Source: Ensifer sp. IC4062 (lineage in GTDB: Bacteria; Pseudomonadota; Alphaproteobacteria; Rhizobiales; Rhizobiaceae). From it: a stretch of 64,000 nt of DNA. Under the pieces are notes generated by a model. That model saw nothing but the letters and a program-made list of their open reading frames with translations. It was not told the DNA's origin and ran no database searches. A program made the position numbers and the translations under genes. The stretch is from assembly GCF_020193575.1 (NCBI RefSeq), contig NZ_JADYVD010000041.1, forward strand, positions 1-64,000. Reading direction: 5' to 3'. Positions 29,105 through 39,148 of this stretch are shown here, in pieces. The first letter of the stretch is position 1, and each line of letters opens with the position of its first letter.

Positions 29105-29962
29105 TCATTGTGACGCCTCGAGCGGCCCTGTCCCCATATCGTTCACGAGCGGAACACCCGCCTCCGTGAGAATGGAGTTGATCGCGGACTGATTCCTGCG
29201 GATCAGGGAGTTCAGCTTGCGCTCCCAAACCTTCTCGCCTTGCCTGACGCCCATGGTGATGCGGTAGAAAAGCTTCGGCAGCGTCGGCTCCGACAAGAGC
29301 GGTGTCACCTTCAGGTCCGGATGGCCCGACTTGACCAGGGGCGCGCCGATCGGCCCCCAGAGGATGGCTGCGTCTATGGCGCCAGACTTCAGGTCGACAA
29401 GCATCTCGTCGGCCGGGTCCTCGTAGCGCCGATCGACGATCAGGTGGTACGGCTTTGCTTTGGGCAACAGTCCGTTCCTCGCCATATGCGTTGCCGGCGG
29501 GGTTCCTGCGACGATGCCGATCCGCTTGTCCTTGAGGCGTGGATCGGACAGCTGCGTGACGCCGGAGAGCGGACCGCTCGAGGGGACGATCAGCACATAG
29601 GCCGAGGTGTAGTAGTGATTGGTGTTCAACACCAGTTCATCGCCCTGAGCATAGCCAATGACCACATCGCAGGCATTGGCCTGCAGGGTCTTGCGAATGA
29701 AGCCGGTGGCCATCGGAAACCACGCATAGTCCAACGGCAGCCCGAGCTTGGACGCCATCAGCTCGGCGATCTTGTTCTCGTACCCTGCACCCGCGCGATC
29801 CGACATCGGCAGATTTGCCGGATCGGCGCACACACGGAAAGCTGTCTTCGACACAAGATCCGACGTCTGTGCCATTGCCGGACCGGCACAGACGAGGATA
29901 AGGACAAGAACGCTGACTGCTGTAACGAGGCTAATTACTGCCGAGGCACGATTTTTCAGCAT
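29105..29962 (-). CDS. xoxJ: XoxJ/MxaJ-like periplasmic protein of the methanol dehydrogenase system
   Basis: About 285 residues. A signal peptide ends at AMA (about residue 32). The remainder is a type II periplasmic binding fold: FRVCADPANLPMSDRAGAGYENKIAELMASKLGLPLDYAWFP, IGYAQGDELVLNT, and KDKRIGIVAGTPPATHM. Such proteins are encoded with every MxaF/XoxF-type dehydrogenase and are thought to help mature or activate the enzyme. The ATG at 29962 overlaps the end of xoxG by 32 bases; an ATG four codons upstream is possible. Confidence 0.88.
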   Translation of the reverse strand: MLKNRASAVISLVTAVSVLVLILVCAGPAMAQTSDLVSKTAFRVCADPANLPMSDRAGAGYENKIAELMASKLGLPLDYAWFPMATGFIRKTLQANACDVVIGYAQGDELVLNTNHYYTSAYVLIVPSSGPLSGVTQLSDPRLKDKRIGIVAGTPPATHMARNGLLPKAKPYHLIVDRRYEDPADEMLVDLKSGAIDAAILWGPIGAPLVKSGHPDLKVTPLLSEPTLPKLFYRITMGVRQGEKVWERKLNSLIRRNQSAINSILTEAGVPLVNDMGTGPLEASQ

Positions 29963-30467
29963 CCCGGATCGCATCCGATTTCGCTTCCTTCTTGGCCGGG
30001 CGTCCGCGCGGCAGGGCACCGGAGCCGCGCGCTTTCAGATAGGTATAGATGTCATCGAGATAACACATGACGTTGGCGTTCTCGCCGAAGGCGGGCATCA
30101 CCGAGTTCTCGGCCACGTTCACCCTCTTGCGTCCGTTCGTGACGACTTCGACGAAAGCGTAATAATCCAGGTTTATCGCGGAGTCCTTCAAGGCAGGCGC
30201 ATAACTCGAGCCCTGGCCCTCCGGACCGTGACAGACATGGCATTCGGAATGATAGCGGCGGAAGCCCGAATAGGTCATCCAGTCGACCGTGCCATCCTTA
30301 GCGATGTTGAAGGTCGGAACGTCGTCCGCTGTATAATACCGCCCGTTGTCGCTGCGAACGGCGGTGATATTGTCCTTTGGCGCCGATGCGTCCTCTGCGC
30401 CCGCGGGGCCGGCAAATAGCGTCAACGCGGAAAGGATCAACGGTATAGTGGGTCTAATTCTGGTCAT
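29931..30467 (-). CDS. xoxG: XoxG, cytochrome c electron acceptor of XoxF
   Basis: The product is 178 residues from the ATG at 30467. A signal peptide ends at AGA-E (about residue 24). One heme c site is present, CHVCHG (about 76-80), and a Met ligand candidate lies in SVMPAFGENANVMCYL. The C-terminus is unusually basic and ends with a Cys. Its gene lies between xoxF and xoxJ, the standard order, so it should take electrons from XoxF in the periplasm. Confidence 0.9.
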   Translation of the reverse strand: MTRIRPTIPLILSALTLFAGPAGAEDASAPKDNITAVRSDNGRYYTADDVPTFNIAKDGTVDWMTYSGFRRYHSECHVCHGPEGQGSSYAPALKDSAINLDYYAFVEVVTNGRKRVNVAENSVMPAFGENANVMCYLDDIYTYLKARGSGALPRGRPAKKEAKSDAIRDAEKSCLGSN

Positions 30468-30544
30468 CTTACGTCCTTTTAGGCGGGGACGAATGGACGC
30501 GGGTTTCTCCACCCGCGCCCATTCCCTGGGCGAAGATTGCCGCC

Positions 30545-32356
30545 TCAATCCGGCAGCTTGAACACGGTGAGCGTGCCACCGAGCGCGGTGTAGTTGCTGA
30601 GGGCTGCATAGCCACCGACAGCTCCGAGACCGTCATTCGGGTTGGTCAGGCCGGCTGCCAGACCGATGCCGGCCCAGCCGCCGACACCCGAAAGCACGGC
30701 CACATACTGCTTACCCTCATGGGCATAGGTCATCACGTTGCCGATCACGCCCGAGGGCGTCTTGAAGCGATAGAGCTCCTTACCCGTGGAGGCGTCGATC
30801 GCCTTCACATAACCCTCGAGCGTTCCATAGAAGACCACGTCGCCAGCGGTGGCCAGAGCGCCCGACCAGACGGAGAAGGGTTCCGGCAGAGACCACTTGA
30901 TCTTGCCTTCCTTGTTGTCCCAGGCGATGAAATTGCCCATGCCGCCATGGCTGTCCGCCGCCGGATACATCGACAGCGTAGCCCCTACATAGGGTTGACC
31001 GGCCGTGTAGCTTACCCGGAACGGTTCGTAGTCCATGCAAACATGGTTGGTCGGCACATAAAACAGCTCGGTCTTCGGCGAATAAGCCGCGGGCTGCTGG
31101 TCCTTGGATCCGAGCGCCGCCGGGCAGATACCGGTCGAGTTGGTGTCCTCGCCATTCTGCTCGGTCGAAAACTGCGCCACGACCTGCGGCCGGCCGTACT
31201 GGTCGGACTTCGGGTCCATGTTCACTTCGCTGGCCCAGTTGACCTTGGGATCGAACTTCTCCGCCACCAGCAGTTCGCCGGTGACACGGTCCATCGTATA
31301 GCCGAAGCCGTTGCGGTCGAAATGGGTCAGCAGCTTGCGATCCTTGCCGTCGATCTGCTGGTCGGTCAGGATCATCTCATTGACGCCGTCATAGTCCCAT
31401 TCGTCGTGGGGCGTCATCTGGTAGACCCATTTGGCCATGCCGGTATCGACATCGCGCGCCCAGATTGTCATCGACCAGCGGTTGTCGCCGGGCCGCTGGG
31501 TTGGATTCCAGGTAGAGGGGTTGCCCGATCCGTAATACATGAGGTTCAGTTCGGGATCATAGGAGTACCAGCCCCAGGTCGTACCTCCGCCGATCTTCCA
31601 CTGATCGCCTTCCCAGGTGGTGAGGCCCGAGTCCTTACCGACGGGCTTGCCCAGGTGCGTGGTCTTCTCGGGATCCATCAGCGTATCGCTGTCAGGACCC
31701 ATGGAGTAACCGCGCCACAGGAGCTTGCCGTCTGCCATCGAATAGGCCGTCACGGAGCCGCGCACGCCGAACTCACCGCCGGAGATGCCGACGAGAACTT
31801 TGTCCTTCACCGGCATAACGGTGGCGGTGTTGGTCTCGCCCTTGGAGGGATCGCCGTTCTTGACGCTCCAGATAACCTTGCCGGTCTTGGCGTCGAGCGC
31901 CACGACCGTCGTGTCGGCCTGATGCAGGAAGATCTTGTTATCCCCGTAGGCCACACCGCGATTGACGGTGTCGCAACACATCACGGGAATAACGTTCGGA
32001 TCCTGTTTTGGCTCGTACTTCCAGAGGATCTGGCCGTCTTTCTTGAGATCCAGCGCGTAGACCGTGTTCGGAAACGGCGTGTGGACGTACATGATATCGC
32101 CGATGACGAGCGGCGCACCTTCGTGACCGCGCAGCACGCCGGTCGAGAAAGTCCACGCCACCTGCAGTTTCCCGACATTGTCTTTGTTGATCTGGTCGAG
32201 CTTCGAGTAGCGCAGGTTGGCGTAGTCGCCGGTCTGGATAGCCCATTGATTGGGATCGTCGATAAGCTTCTGCAATTCCGAGTTGGCGAGAGCGACCTGC
32301 GCGCTGCCGCCTATCGTTGTGAAGGCAAGCAATGTAAGAAGTCGTTTCATTTTCAT
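30545..32356 (-). CDS. xoxF: XoxF, lanthanide-dependent methanol dehydrogenase
   Basis: The product is 603 residues: a signal peptide (about 1-25) and an eight-bladed PQQ propeller. The vicinal disulfide Cys127-Cys128 (MCCDTVNRG), Glu195 in ISGGEFG and Asn279 in GSGNPS are cofactor and metal ligands. The catalytic Asp321 is followed by Asp323 ([11 protein letters not shown]); this extra Asp, absent from Ca-dependent MxaF, marks the rare-earth enzymes. It oxidises methanol (and perhaps other alcohols or formaldehyde) in the periplasm, with PQQ from the pqq locus. No mxaI small subunit gene is present. The gene sits in the order cytochrome c, xoxF, xoxG, xoxJ. Confidence 0.97.
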   Translation of the reverse strand: MKMKRLLTLLAFTTIGGSAQVALANSELQKLIDDPNQWAIQTGDYANLRYSKLDQINKDNVGKLQVAWTFSTGVLRGHEGAPLVIGDIMYVHTPFPNTVYALDLKKDGQILWKYEPKQDPNVIPVMCCDTVNRGVAYGDNKIFLHQADTTVVALDAKTGKVIWSVKNGDPSKGETNTATVMPVKDKVLVGISGGEFGVRGSVTAYSMADGKLLWRGYSMGPDSDTLMDPEKTTHLGKPVGKDSGLTTWEGDQWKIGGGTTWGWYSYDPELNLMYYGSGNPSTWNPTQRPGDNRWSMTIWARDVDTGMAKWVYQMTPHDEWDYDGVNEMILTDQQIDGKDRKLLTHFDRNGFGYTMDRVTGELLVAEKFDPKVNWASEVNMDPKSDQYGRPQVVAQFSTEQNGEDTNSTGICPAALGSKDQQPAAYSPKTELFYVPTNHVCMDYEPFRVSYTAGQPYVGATLSMYPAADSHGGMGNFIAWDNKEGKIKWSLPEPFSVWSGALATAGDVVFYGTLEGYVKAIDASTGKELYRFKTPSGVIGNVMTYAHEGKQYVAVLSGVGGWAGIGLAAGLTNPNDGLGAVGGYAALSNYTALGGTLTVFKLPD

Positions 32357-32516
32357 CCTCCTCTCGAGTGCTGCCGATCAGGGCCATTCACCCCGCTCGC
32401 CCCGGGAAAACCTTACGGTCTCCTCACTTCCCGGCATCGGCCTGCGACATATCCCCGCGGCTTCGACGAGGCCGGGGCACCTTCCTCATGGTTTTTGTTC
32501 TCGGCTCCTCCTTTGC

Positions 32517-32930
32517 TTAGGGAAACGTTGCCAAATAAGCGATCAGATCGGCGCGCTCCTGATCCTTGCGCAGTCCCGCAAAGGTCATCTTCGTGCCGGG
32601 CAAAAAGGCTTTCGGGTTGGTCACGAACTCAGCGATCTTGTCAGGCGTCCAGGTCAATCCACCCTCCGCCGCCTTGGTCAGAGCGGGGGAATAGGAGAAC
32701 CCTTCGATTTTGCCGGCCGGGCGGTCGACCACACCGGTGAGCGATGGTCCGGTCTTCGATTTGGCATCCGGACCGATCGCATGGCAGGCCTGACACTTGC
32801 GAAACACCGTCTTGCCGGCCGCCGCATCGCCAGCCGCGGGATCCAGAGCAAGCGCCGGCGCGACCGAGCCTGCGAGAACCCCACCAAATACGACGACTGC
32901 GCTCAGTGCAGTACCAAGTCTAAAAGCCAT
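32517..32930 (-). CDS. Class I cytochrome c (c2/c550-like)
   Basis: The product is 137 residues with a signal peptide ending at ALA (about residue 29). Heme is attached at CQACH (about 46-50). The axial Met is in GTKMTFAGL, and IGPDAKSKTGPSLTGVVDRPAG plus DLIAYLATF are the usual class I features. It may carry electrons from XoxG to a terminal oxidase, as in the CycB role in related clusters. The gene lies 13 bases from fghA upstream. The 160-base gap to xoxF holds a GC-rich hairpin and perhaps a secondary promoter. Confidence 0.9.
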   Translation of the reverse strand: MAFRLGTALSAVVVFGGVLAGSVAPALALDPAAGDAAAGKTVFRKCQACHAIGPDAKSKTGPSLTGVVDRPAGKIEGFSYSPALTKAAEGGLTWTPDKIAEFVTNPKAFLPGTKMTFAGLRKDQERADLIAYLATFP

Positions 32931-32942
32931 GCCTTCTCTCCC

Positions 32943-33773
32943 TTACGCGGCGTTTAACCGCTCTGCATGCCAGCGCACGTGGTCTTCGCCGAAACTCGCC
33001 ACGAAGTAGTAGCTGTGGTCATATCCCGCCTGCATCCTGAGGACGCTGGCTTGGCGCCGCTCGGCCAGCAATCGGGACATCGCCTCGGGCTGCAACTGTC
33101 CCAGGAACTGGTCTGCCAAGCCCTGATCGATCAGGATATCGCCCTGCCAGCCAACTTCGCTGAGGAGCAGGCAAGCGTCGTACATGCCCCAATGGGCCTC
33201 GTCGTCGCCAAGATAGGCCGAGAACTGTTTGCGGCCCCAGTCGGACCGGGTCGGATTGACAATCGGTGCAAAGGCCGAGACCGAGCGGAATAGCCCGGGA
33301 TTCCGAAAGGCGATCGTCAGCGCGCCATGCCCGCCCATCGAGTGCCCGGTAACGCCGTTTATCCCGTTGAGCGGGAACTGCTCCCTCAGCAGGGCGGGCA
33401 ATTCCGTGACGATGTAATCATACATCTGGTAATGCCGCGCCCAGGGCTTCTGCGTCGCATTGACGTAGAAACCGGCGCCCTGACCGAGATCATAGGCTTC
33501 GTCGTCGGCGACCCCTTCGCCACGCGGTGATGTATCGGGAAAAACCAGCGCCAGCCCCTGCTCCGCCGCGTGCCTCTGCAAGCCCGCCTTGATCATGGCA
33601 TTCTCATGGGTACAGGTCAGCCCGGAGAGATACCATAGCAGCGGGACCGGACGCGTCCGCGCCTTGGGCGGCAGGTAGAGGCCGAATGTCATCTCGACGC
33701 CGCAGACATCGGACTGGTGCCGGTAGACGGACTGGGTCCCGCCAAAACATTGGTTTTGCGTTACGAGTTCCAT
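32943..33773 (-). CDS. fghA: S-formylglutathione hydrolase
   Basis: The product is 276 residues from the ATG at 33773; upstream open frame overlaps adhC and is not used. This is an esterase-D fold: LLWYLSGLTCTHENAM, the nucleophile elbow GHSMGGHGA (Ser), an acidic residue in DQGLADQF and the His in YDHSYYF. It hydrolyses S-formylglutathione to formate and glutathione, the second step of the glutathione pathway. Eight bases separate it from adhC. Confidence 0.95.
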   Translation of the reverse strand: MELVTQNQCFGGTQSVYRHQSDVCGVEMTFGLYLPPKARTRPVPLLWYLSGLTCTHENAMIKAGLQRHAAEQGLALVFPDTSPRGEGVADDEAYDLGQGAGFYVNATQKPWARHYQMYDYIVTELPALLREQFPLNGINGVTGHSMGGHGALTIAFRNPGLFRSVSAFAPIVNPTRSDWGRKQFSAYLGDDEAHWGMYDACLLLSEVGWQGDILIDQGLADQFLGQLQPEAMSRLLAERRQASVLRMQAGYDHSYYFVASFGEDHVRWHAERLNAA

Positions 33774-33781
33774 GTTCACGC

Positions 33782-34909
<1,128 letters not shown>

Positions 34910-35080
34910 CGATGCCTCCGGTAACTGCGTTCTGTAAGGGCGGCCTTATGTGGCTTTGTACAGAGATTACAGACGCGCCAAGGTCCAAAGACAATTGCGA
35001 CCTTAGTGTGTAAAACGCGACCTTTGGCTTCTCCCTTGGTCAGCCTATACTGCCGCTCGTTCGAACAGGGGAGAGTGAAG
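34910..35080. promoter_or_regulatory. Divergent promoter region of adhC with direct repeats
   Basis: This gap must drive the adhC-xox run leftwards and a secreted-protein gene rightwards. An exact direct repeat GCGACCTT occurs at 34997-35004 and 35017-35024, 20 bases apart (two helix turns), the first preceded by TT. A further GGTC/CAAAG element lies at about 34980. They look like regulator binding sites; which regulator is not known. Confidence 0.45.
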
Positions 35081-35686
35081 ATGAGAGCCGCCAGTTATGC
35101 GTTCAGTCTGGTACTTTCCCTGACGCAAGCTCCCGGCTTTGCAGGCGCCGCGGACTTTTCAGACCCCGACTGGCCATGCATCCAGCGCAAGGTCGAGAAC
35201 CTTTCGGCGAGCCTGATGTGGCCGGAACCGGTAGCGCCTGTGGCACTCACTCCCGCGGCTAACGACCTGGTGGAGGTCGTGTCGCTTCGCAGGGTTACGC
35301 TCGAAGAGGCAGAGGCCCATGTCCGGGCCTTCGTCGAGAAGAATGCCCCCGTGGACGGCCAACTGCTTGGCAATATCTTCCTTGCCGCATTCGATAAGAT
35401 CGCCGACACCCGCCAGCGGCTGCTCGCCGGGATTGCCCGCTATTCCCGCAGCCAGATCGCGCTCTCCTCCCGGATCGATGGCGGCCGCGTCGAAATGGCC
35501 AAGCTTACGCGCGAGAAAAATCCGGATTTCGAACGGATCGATAAGCTGGAGGAACAGATCGACTGGGACGAGCGCATCTATCGCGAGCGCGCACAGGCAC
35601 TCACCTATGTCTGTGAAACGCCGGTGCTTTTGGAGAAACGCGCCTACGCCATTGCCCAGATCCTGCTCAAGCAGATGCCGGATTGA
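35081..35686 (+). CDS. Secreted protein of unknown function next to the xox operon
   Basis: The product is 201 residues from the ATG at 35081 (GGGGAGAG upstream). The signal peptide ends at AGA-A (about residue 24). The mature part starts with DFSDPDWPCIQRKVENLSASLMWPEP, then a long helical region with many Glu, Lys and Arg (RRVTLEEAEAHVRAFVE, EKNPDFERIDKLEEQIDWDERIYRERAQALTYVCE) that should form coiled coils. Two Cys could form a disulfide. I do not know the family. Divergent promoter sharing with adhC suggests co-regulation with C1 oxidation. Confidence 0.75.
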   Translation: MRAASYAFSLVLSLTQAPGFAGAADFSDPDWPCIQRKVENLSASLMWPEPVAPVALTPAANDLVEVVSLRRVTLEEAEAHVRAFVEKNAPVDGQLLGNIFLAAFDKIADTRQRLLAGIARYSRSQIALSSRIDGGRVEMAKLTREKNPDFERIDKLEEQIDWDERIYRERAQALTYVCETPVLLEKRAYAIAQILLKQMPD

Positions 35687-35754
35687 GCCGTACCTCTCCA
35701 CGCAGGTACGTGGCCTCGGTTTGCAGGACCGTACCGACGCCATCGGAGCTCAGC

Positions 35755-36108
35755 TCAGAAGCACAGCATCTCCGCCTCTGCCTGGGCACGCCTCAGATCG
35801 GCCACCATCGTGCGCGGCATGGCCCCCGACTTGAACATGGCCGTTTGTTCGCCGCCTACCTGCTGGAGGGACAGCACGGTCTCGGCCTGCACATATTTGT
35901 CATAGGGTAAGATGGAAGCGATCAGATCGATCGAGCAGGCACATTTACCCAAAACCGCCCGGCTCTGGCCGTTGACCGCCATGCAACCGAACACGTAGTC
36001 GGCCCGCGCCTCCGTCGGATAGTCGTTCAGGCGCTCCGACATGCTTTGTCCGCTTGCCGGCACTGCGGCTGCGACAATTGCCAGCGCTGACAGGGCCTTC
36101 CGTATCAC
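35755..36108 (-). CDS. Small Cys-containing secreted protein, unknown function
   Basis: The product is 117 residues with a signal peptide cut near ASG-Q (about residue 20). The mature part has a four-Cys pattern: FGCMAVNGQ, LGKCACSIDLIASIL and a C-terminal MLCF. The start overlaps the stop of the upstream gene (ATGA), so the two are translated together. I do not recognise the family. Position beside the xox operon suggests a periplasmic accessory function, which is inference only. Confidence 0.7.
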   Translation of the reverse strand: MIRKALSALAIVAAAVPASGQSMSERLNDYPTEARADYVFGCMAVNGQSRAVLGKCACSIDLIASILPYDKYVQAETVLSLQQVGGEQTAMFKSGAMPRTMVADLRRAQAEAEMLCF

Positions 36109-36782
36109 CGCCGTTCCTCCCCTGCCCGTTTCAGGGTAATCGCATTGGAATAGCCGGCCTTCGCCCCGCCAGCAGCCGCAGGCACGGTGGCAACCAGCGA
36201 ATAGTACCAGCCAGGAATGTCTTCCGACACGGTGACGGCAAGCGCCAGTTCGGCAAACCGCCCCATCCTGTCGCGCGCCTTGTCATTCGTGAACGGCCGG
36301 ATCGTAACCTCACGCGCGGCGATGTCGCGGTTCTGGTAGCGGAGTGATACGGGGACAACTTGCGCATCCCGCAGCAGGGCCTCCTTGATGCGGTTGCGCA
36401 TATAAAAGGGGCTGCCGCCGGATTGAGCGGCAACGTCGGCAAGCACGCTCTCAAGGAAGTACATGATGACGGGATTGCCGACCGAAGCCGGATAATTGCC
36501 AAGCCCACGTGATCGAGTGCCCTGATAGAGCATCATGGCGACATTGTCGTCGGGCTCGATCTTGAGACCTATGCCGAAGCTGCCGCTGGTCTGGCCGACA
36601 TCGGCACCGGATATCACCTTGTCGTAGACAAGCGTGCCCTGCGCGGCTTCGCTCTCAGACGACACCGCCGCGAGCCCCTTCAGTGCAGTCGACCGGAAGA
36701 GAAGCTCGTAAGTTTCGGCAGCCGCGGCCGGTCCTTGAGCCATTCCAAGCAGGAACAAAGCAAAGAGGAGAAGAAAACGCAT
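36105..36782 (-). CDS. Secreted protein of unknown function, coupled to the 117-residue gene
   Basis: The product is 225 residues. A signal peptide (MRFLLLFALFLLGMAQGPAAAA) is followed by a predicted beta-rich domain: ETYELLFRSTALKGL, QGTLVYDKVISG, GLKIEPDDNVAMMLYQG, and VPVSLRYQNRDIAAREVTIRPF. No Cys is present in the mature part. It is not recognised. It precedes the 117-residue gene with a 4-base overlap and follows the sensor kinase gene on the same strand after 122 bases. Confidence 0.7.
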   Translation of the reverse strand: MRFLLLFALFLLGMAQGPAAAAETYELLFRSTALKGLAAVSSESEAAQGTLVYDKVISGADVGQTSGSFGIGLKIEPDDNVAMMLYQGTRSRGLGNYPASVGNPVIMYFLESVLADVAAQSGGSPFYMRNRIKEALLRDAQVVPVSLRYQNRDIAAREVTIRPFTNDKARDRMGRFAELALAVTVSEDIPGWYYSLVATVPAAAGGAKAGYSNAITLKRAGEERR

Positions 36783-36904
36783 CGCAAGCCTCCCGTCCTA
36801 CGGCGCCCGCGCAGCTCACTGGACACGTGAAGGCGGCTGTAGCGCTGGTCACGAGCGTAACAATGCCTGCGGCAAAGTCACCGGAGACCTTTGTCTGTGT
36901 TTGT

Positions 36905-39148
36905 TCACGCCACGCGCCCCCGGGTCTTCCAGTCGATCAGTGCCCTGAGCCGCACCAGTTGCACCGGCTTGGTGAGCAAGGCGAATGACATTTCATTGCA
37001 GAGCTGCAGGAATTGGCGCTGCCGGTTGGCAGAAATGATGATGGCCGGGATTTCGGTTCCCGCAAGCGCGCGCAGTGTACGAATGGTTTCTACGCCGTTG
37101 TCGCCATCGTCCAGCTGATAATCCACCAGTAGAATGTCGGGCGCCGTACCGATTTCCTGCATCAGCGCAGCGGCATCGATGGTCGAGGCCGCCGCCAGGA
37201 CGCTCGCTCCCCAGCTTTCCAGCACCCGAGTCATTGCGTGAAGCTCGTCGGCATCGTTCTCCACGACCATGACGATGAGATCGAGGCTGCCATCGAGCAT
37301 CTGCTCAATCATCGGGTTTTCCCCGACACTGGCACGGCCAGGCGCGGCAAGCGGCACTTCGATCGAGAAAACGGAACCACGGCCGGGCTGCGACACCAGC
37401 CGGACGGGATGATCGAGATGCCGGCAGGCCCGCTCGACGATCGACAGGCCAAGTCCCATGCCCGTTCCTTTTCCGGTACCGCGGGCCCGAGTGAACTCTT
37501 TGAAGATCCGGGCCTGATCCTCCTCGGAAATGCCGATACCGGTATCCCACACTTCGATCCGCAGCCGATTGCCGCGCGGACGGCAACCAACCAGCACACG
37601 GCCATGCTCTGTGTACTGGATCGCGTTCACCACCAGGTTCTGGACGCAGCGCATCAGGTAGCGCTGATCACTGGTGACCCAGCGCGTCGAAGGGACTATC
37701 CGAAGCTCTATCCCTTTTTCTGTCGCCAAGGGTGCCAGATCCCCGGCGAGGCCCTGCAGCAGGCTTCCAAGCTCGAACGACGTGATGTTGAACTCGGCTG
37801 CCGCACTGTCGAGGCGCGAAATATCGAGAAGCGCCTGCAGGAGCGATTCGATCGAGGTGAAGGATCGCTTGAGCCTGCCGACCACGTCTTCCGCCCCGGG
37901 CTGCCCCGCCGTCTCCGTCAGCATCGAGAGATAGAGTTTCGCGGCGTTGATCGGCTGAAGAAGGTCGTGACTGGCCGCCGCCAGGAAGCGAGTTTTCGAT
38001 GTATGGGCGGTTTCGGCGGCCTCCTTGGCCTGCCGAAGGGCGGCCTCGATTTTGATTTGCTCGATGGCATGGATCTGCAGCAGGCGATTGGCCTCGGTCA
38101 GTTCGGCGGTTCGCTCCTGTACACGTTGCTCCAAGAGCGCTGCCGCTTGGCTCTCTGCGGTCACGTCCATGATCGACACGATGAAACCGTCGCCAGGCAA
38201 TGAATGGATGCGAATGTCGAGACTCATGCCGTCGCGTCGCCGGCAGCGTTCCTGCATAGCCTCGCCACGGCGCATGGCCTTGAACCAGGCGGCAAATTTC
38301 GATCGTCGGCCCTTGCGTTCGAGAATCTCGTGACGTTCTATATGTTCGATGATGCGTTGGAAGGGACTTCCCTTCTTCAGAAGCGATAGCGGTACACCGA
38401 GAAGCTCGCCGAAACGCTCGTTGCGAACCAGCAATTCGCCGCGTGACGAAAAGGTGCAGATGCCGAGCGACATGTGATCGAAAGCGGCCTGCAGGAAATG
38501 GGCCTGCTGGTCGATGAGGCGGTCCTTCTCCCGTCGGTTCTCCCGCACGATGTCGGTGATTTCCGTCTGCAGCACGGTGATATTGCCGGAACTGGTCTGT
38601 CGGTAGGACATCTGGAACCAGCGGTCGTTCCTCAACTCCATGACGAAAGACGAAAAGCGTTGACCGGACCCCTGCCCGTTCAAGACCGACTGGGCACGGC
38701 TGATTGCCCCGTTTTCGTCCCGGTTCAGATACTTGCTCGCATTGACGGCCGCGAGATAGTCGTCGAAATCGAGGCCGGGCTTGATCTGCGGCTCGACATC
38801 GGGAAGCAGGTGCCGGAACTGAGTATTGCAGACCTGCAACCGCTCCTCGGAGAAGAGGGCGAAGCCGTCTTCCATGGCGACCATGGCGTCGGCAAGGTTT
38901 CTCTGGATGCGCTCCTGCGTCTGATAGGCAATCTCGAGTTCGCTCGACGCCCTGCCGAGTGTGTCGAGGGCCTTTTCCAGGTCTTTGGTCTTTTCCCAGA
39001 CTTCCGTCTGCAGAGCGATGGCCGATTCGAAGAGCGAGTAGGCGGAGCCGCCCACTTCATGACCGCGTTCGGCGCGATTGATCAGCGCCTCAATGATCTT
39101 CGCCTGCTTGGCGATCTGGATCTCGTACGCCTCATTCGGATCGATCAC
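36905..39148 (-). CDS. Hybrid PAS sensor histidine kinase, NahK-like layout
   Basis: The product is 747 residues without membrane segments. Residues 1-85 form a coiled coil; two PAS-like domains (about 85-200 and 220-335) and a second coiled coil (335-385) follow. The kinase core has the phospho-His 394 (SHDLLQPINAAK), the N box NLVVNAIQYTEHG and the G boxes DTGIGIS and GMGLGLSIVERAC. A receiver domain (about 622-745) has the phospho-Asp 676 (LLVDYQL) and Lys 727. The layout is that of NahK/ErcS-type soluble hybrid kinases. Its start overlaps the FIST gene stop by four bases, so the two proteins should work together. Confidence 0.88.
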   Translation of the reverse strand: MIDPNEAYEIQIAKQAKIIEALINRAERGHEVGGSAYSLFESAIALQTEVWEKTKDLEKALDTLGRASSELEIAYQTQERIQRNLADAMVAMEDGFALFSEERLQVCNTQFRHLLPDVEPQIKPGLDFDDYLAAVNASKYLNRDENGAISRAQSVLNGQGSGQRFSSFVMELRNDRWFQMSYRQTSSGNITVLQTEITDIVRENRREKDRLIDQQAHFLQAAFDHMSLGICTFSSRGELLVRNERFGELLGVPLSLLKKGSPFQRIIEHIERHEILERKGRRSKFAAWFKAMRRGEAMQERCRRRDGMSLDIRIHSLPGDGFIVSIMDVTAESQAAALLEQRVQERTAELTEANRLLQIHAIEQIKIEAALRQAKEAAETAHTSKTRFLAAASHDLLQPINAAKLYLSMLTETAGQPGAEDVVGRLKRSFTSIESLLQALLDISRLDSAAAEFNITSFELGSLLQGLAGDLAPLATEKGIELRIVPSTRWVTSDQRYLMRCVQNLVVNAIQYTEHGRVLVGCRPRGNRLRIEVWDTGIGISEEDQARIFKEFTRARGTGKGTGMGLGLSIVERACRHLDHPVRLVSQPGRGSVFSIEVPLAAPGRASVGENPMIEQMLDGSLDLIVMVVENDADELHAMTRVLESWGASVLAAASTIDAAALMQEIGTAPDILLVDYQLDDGDNGVETIRTLRALAGTEIPAIIISANRQRQFLQLCNEMSFALLTKPVQLVRLRALIDWKTRGRVA

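Noticed and set aside
30719..32740. 673-codon plus-strand frame opposite xoxF
   Set aside because: xoxF is unambiguous on the minus strand; the antisense frame has only His/Arg/Val-rich sequence.
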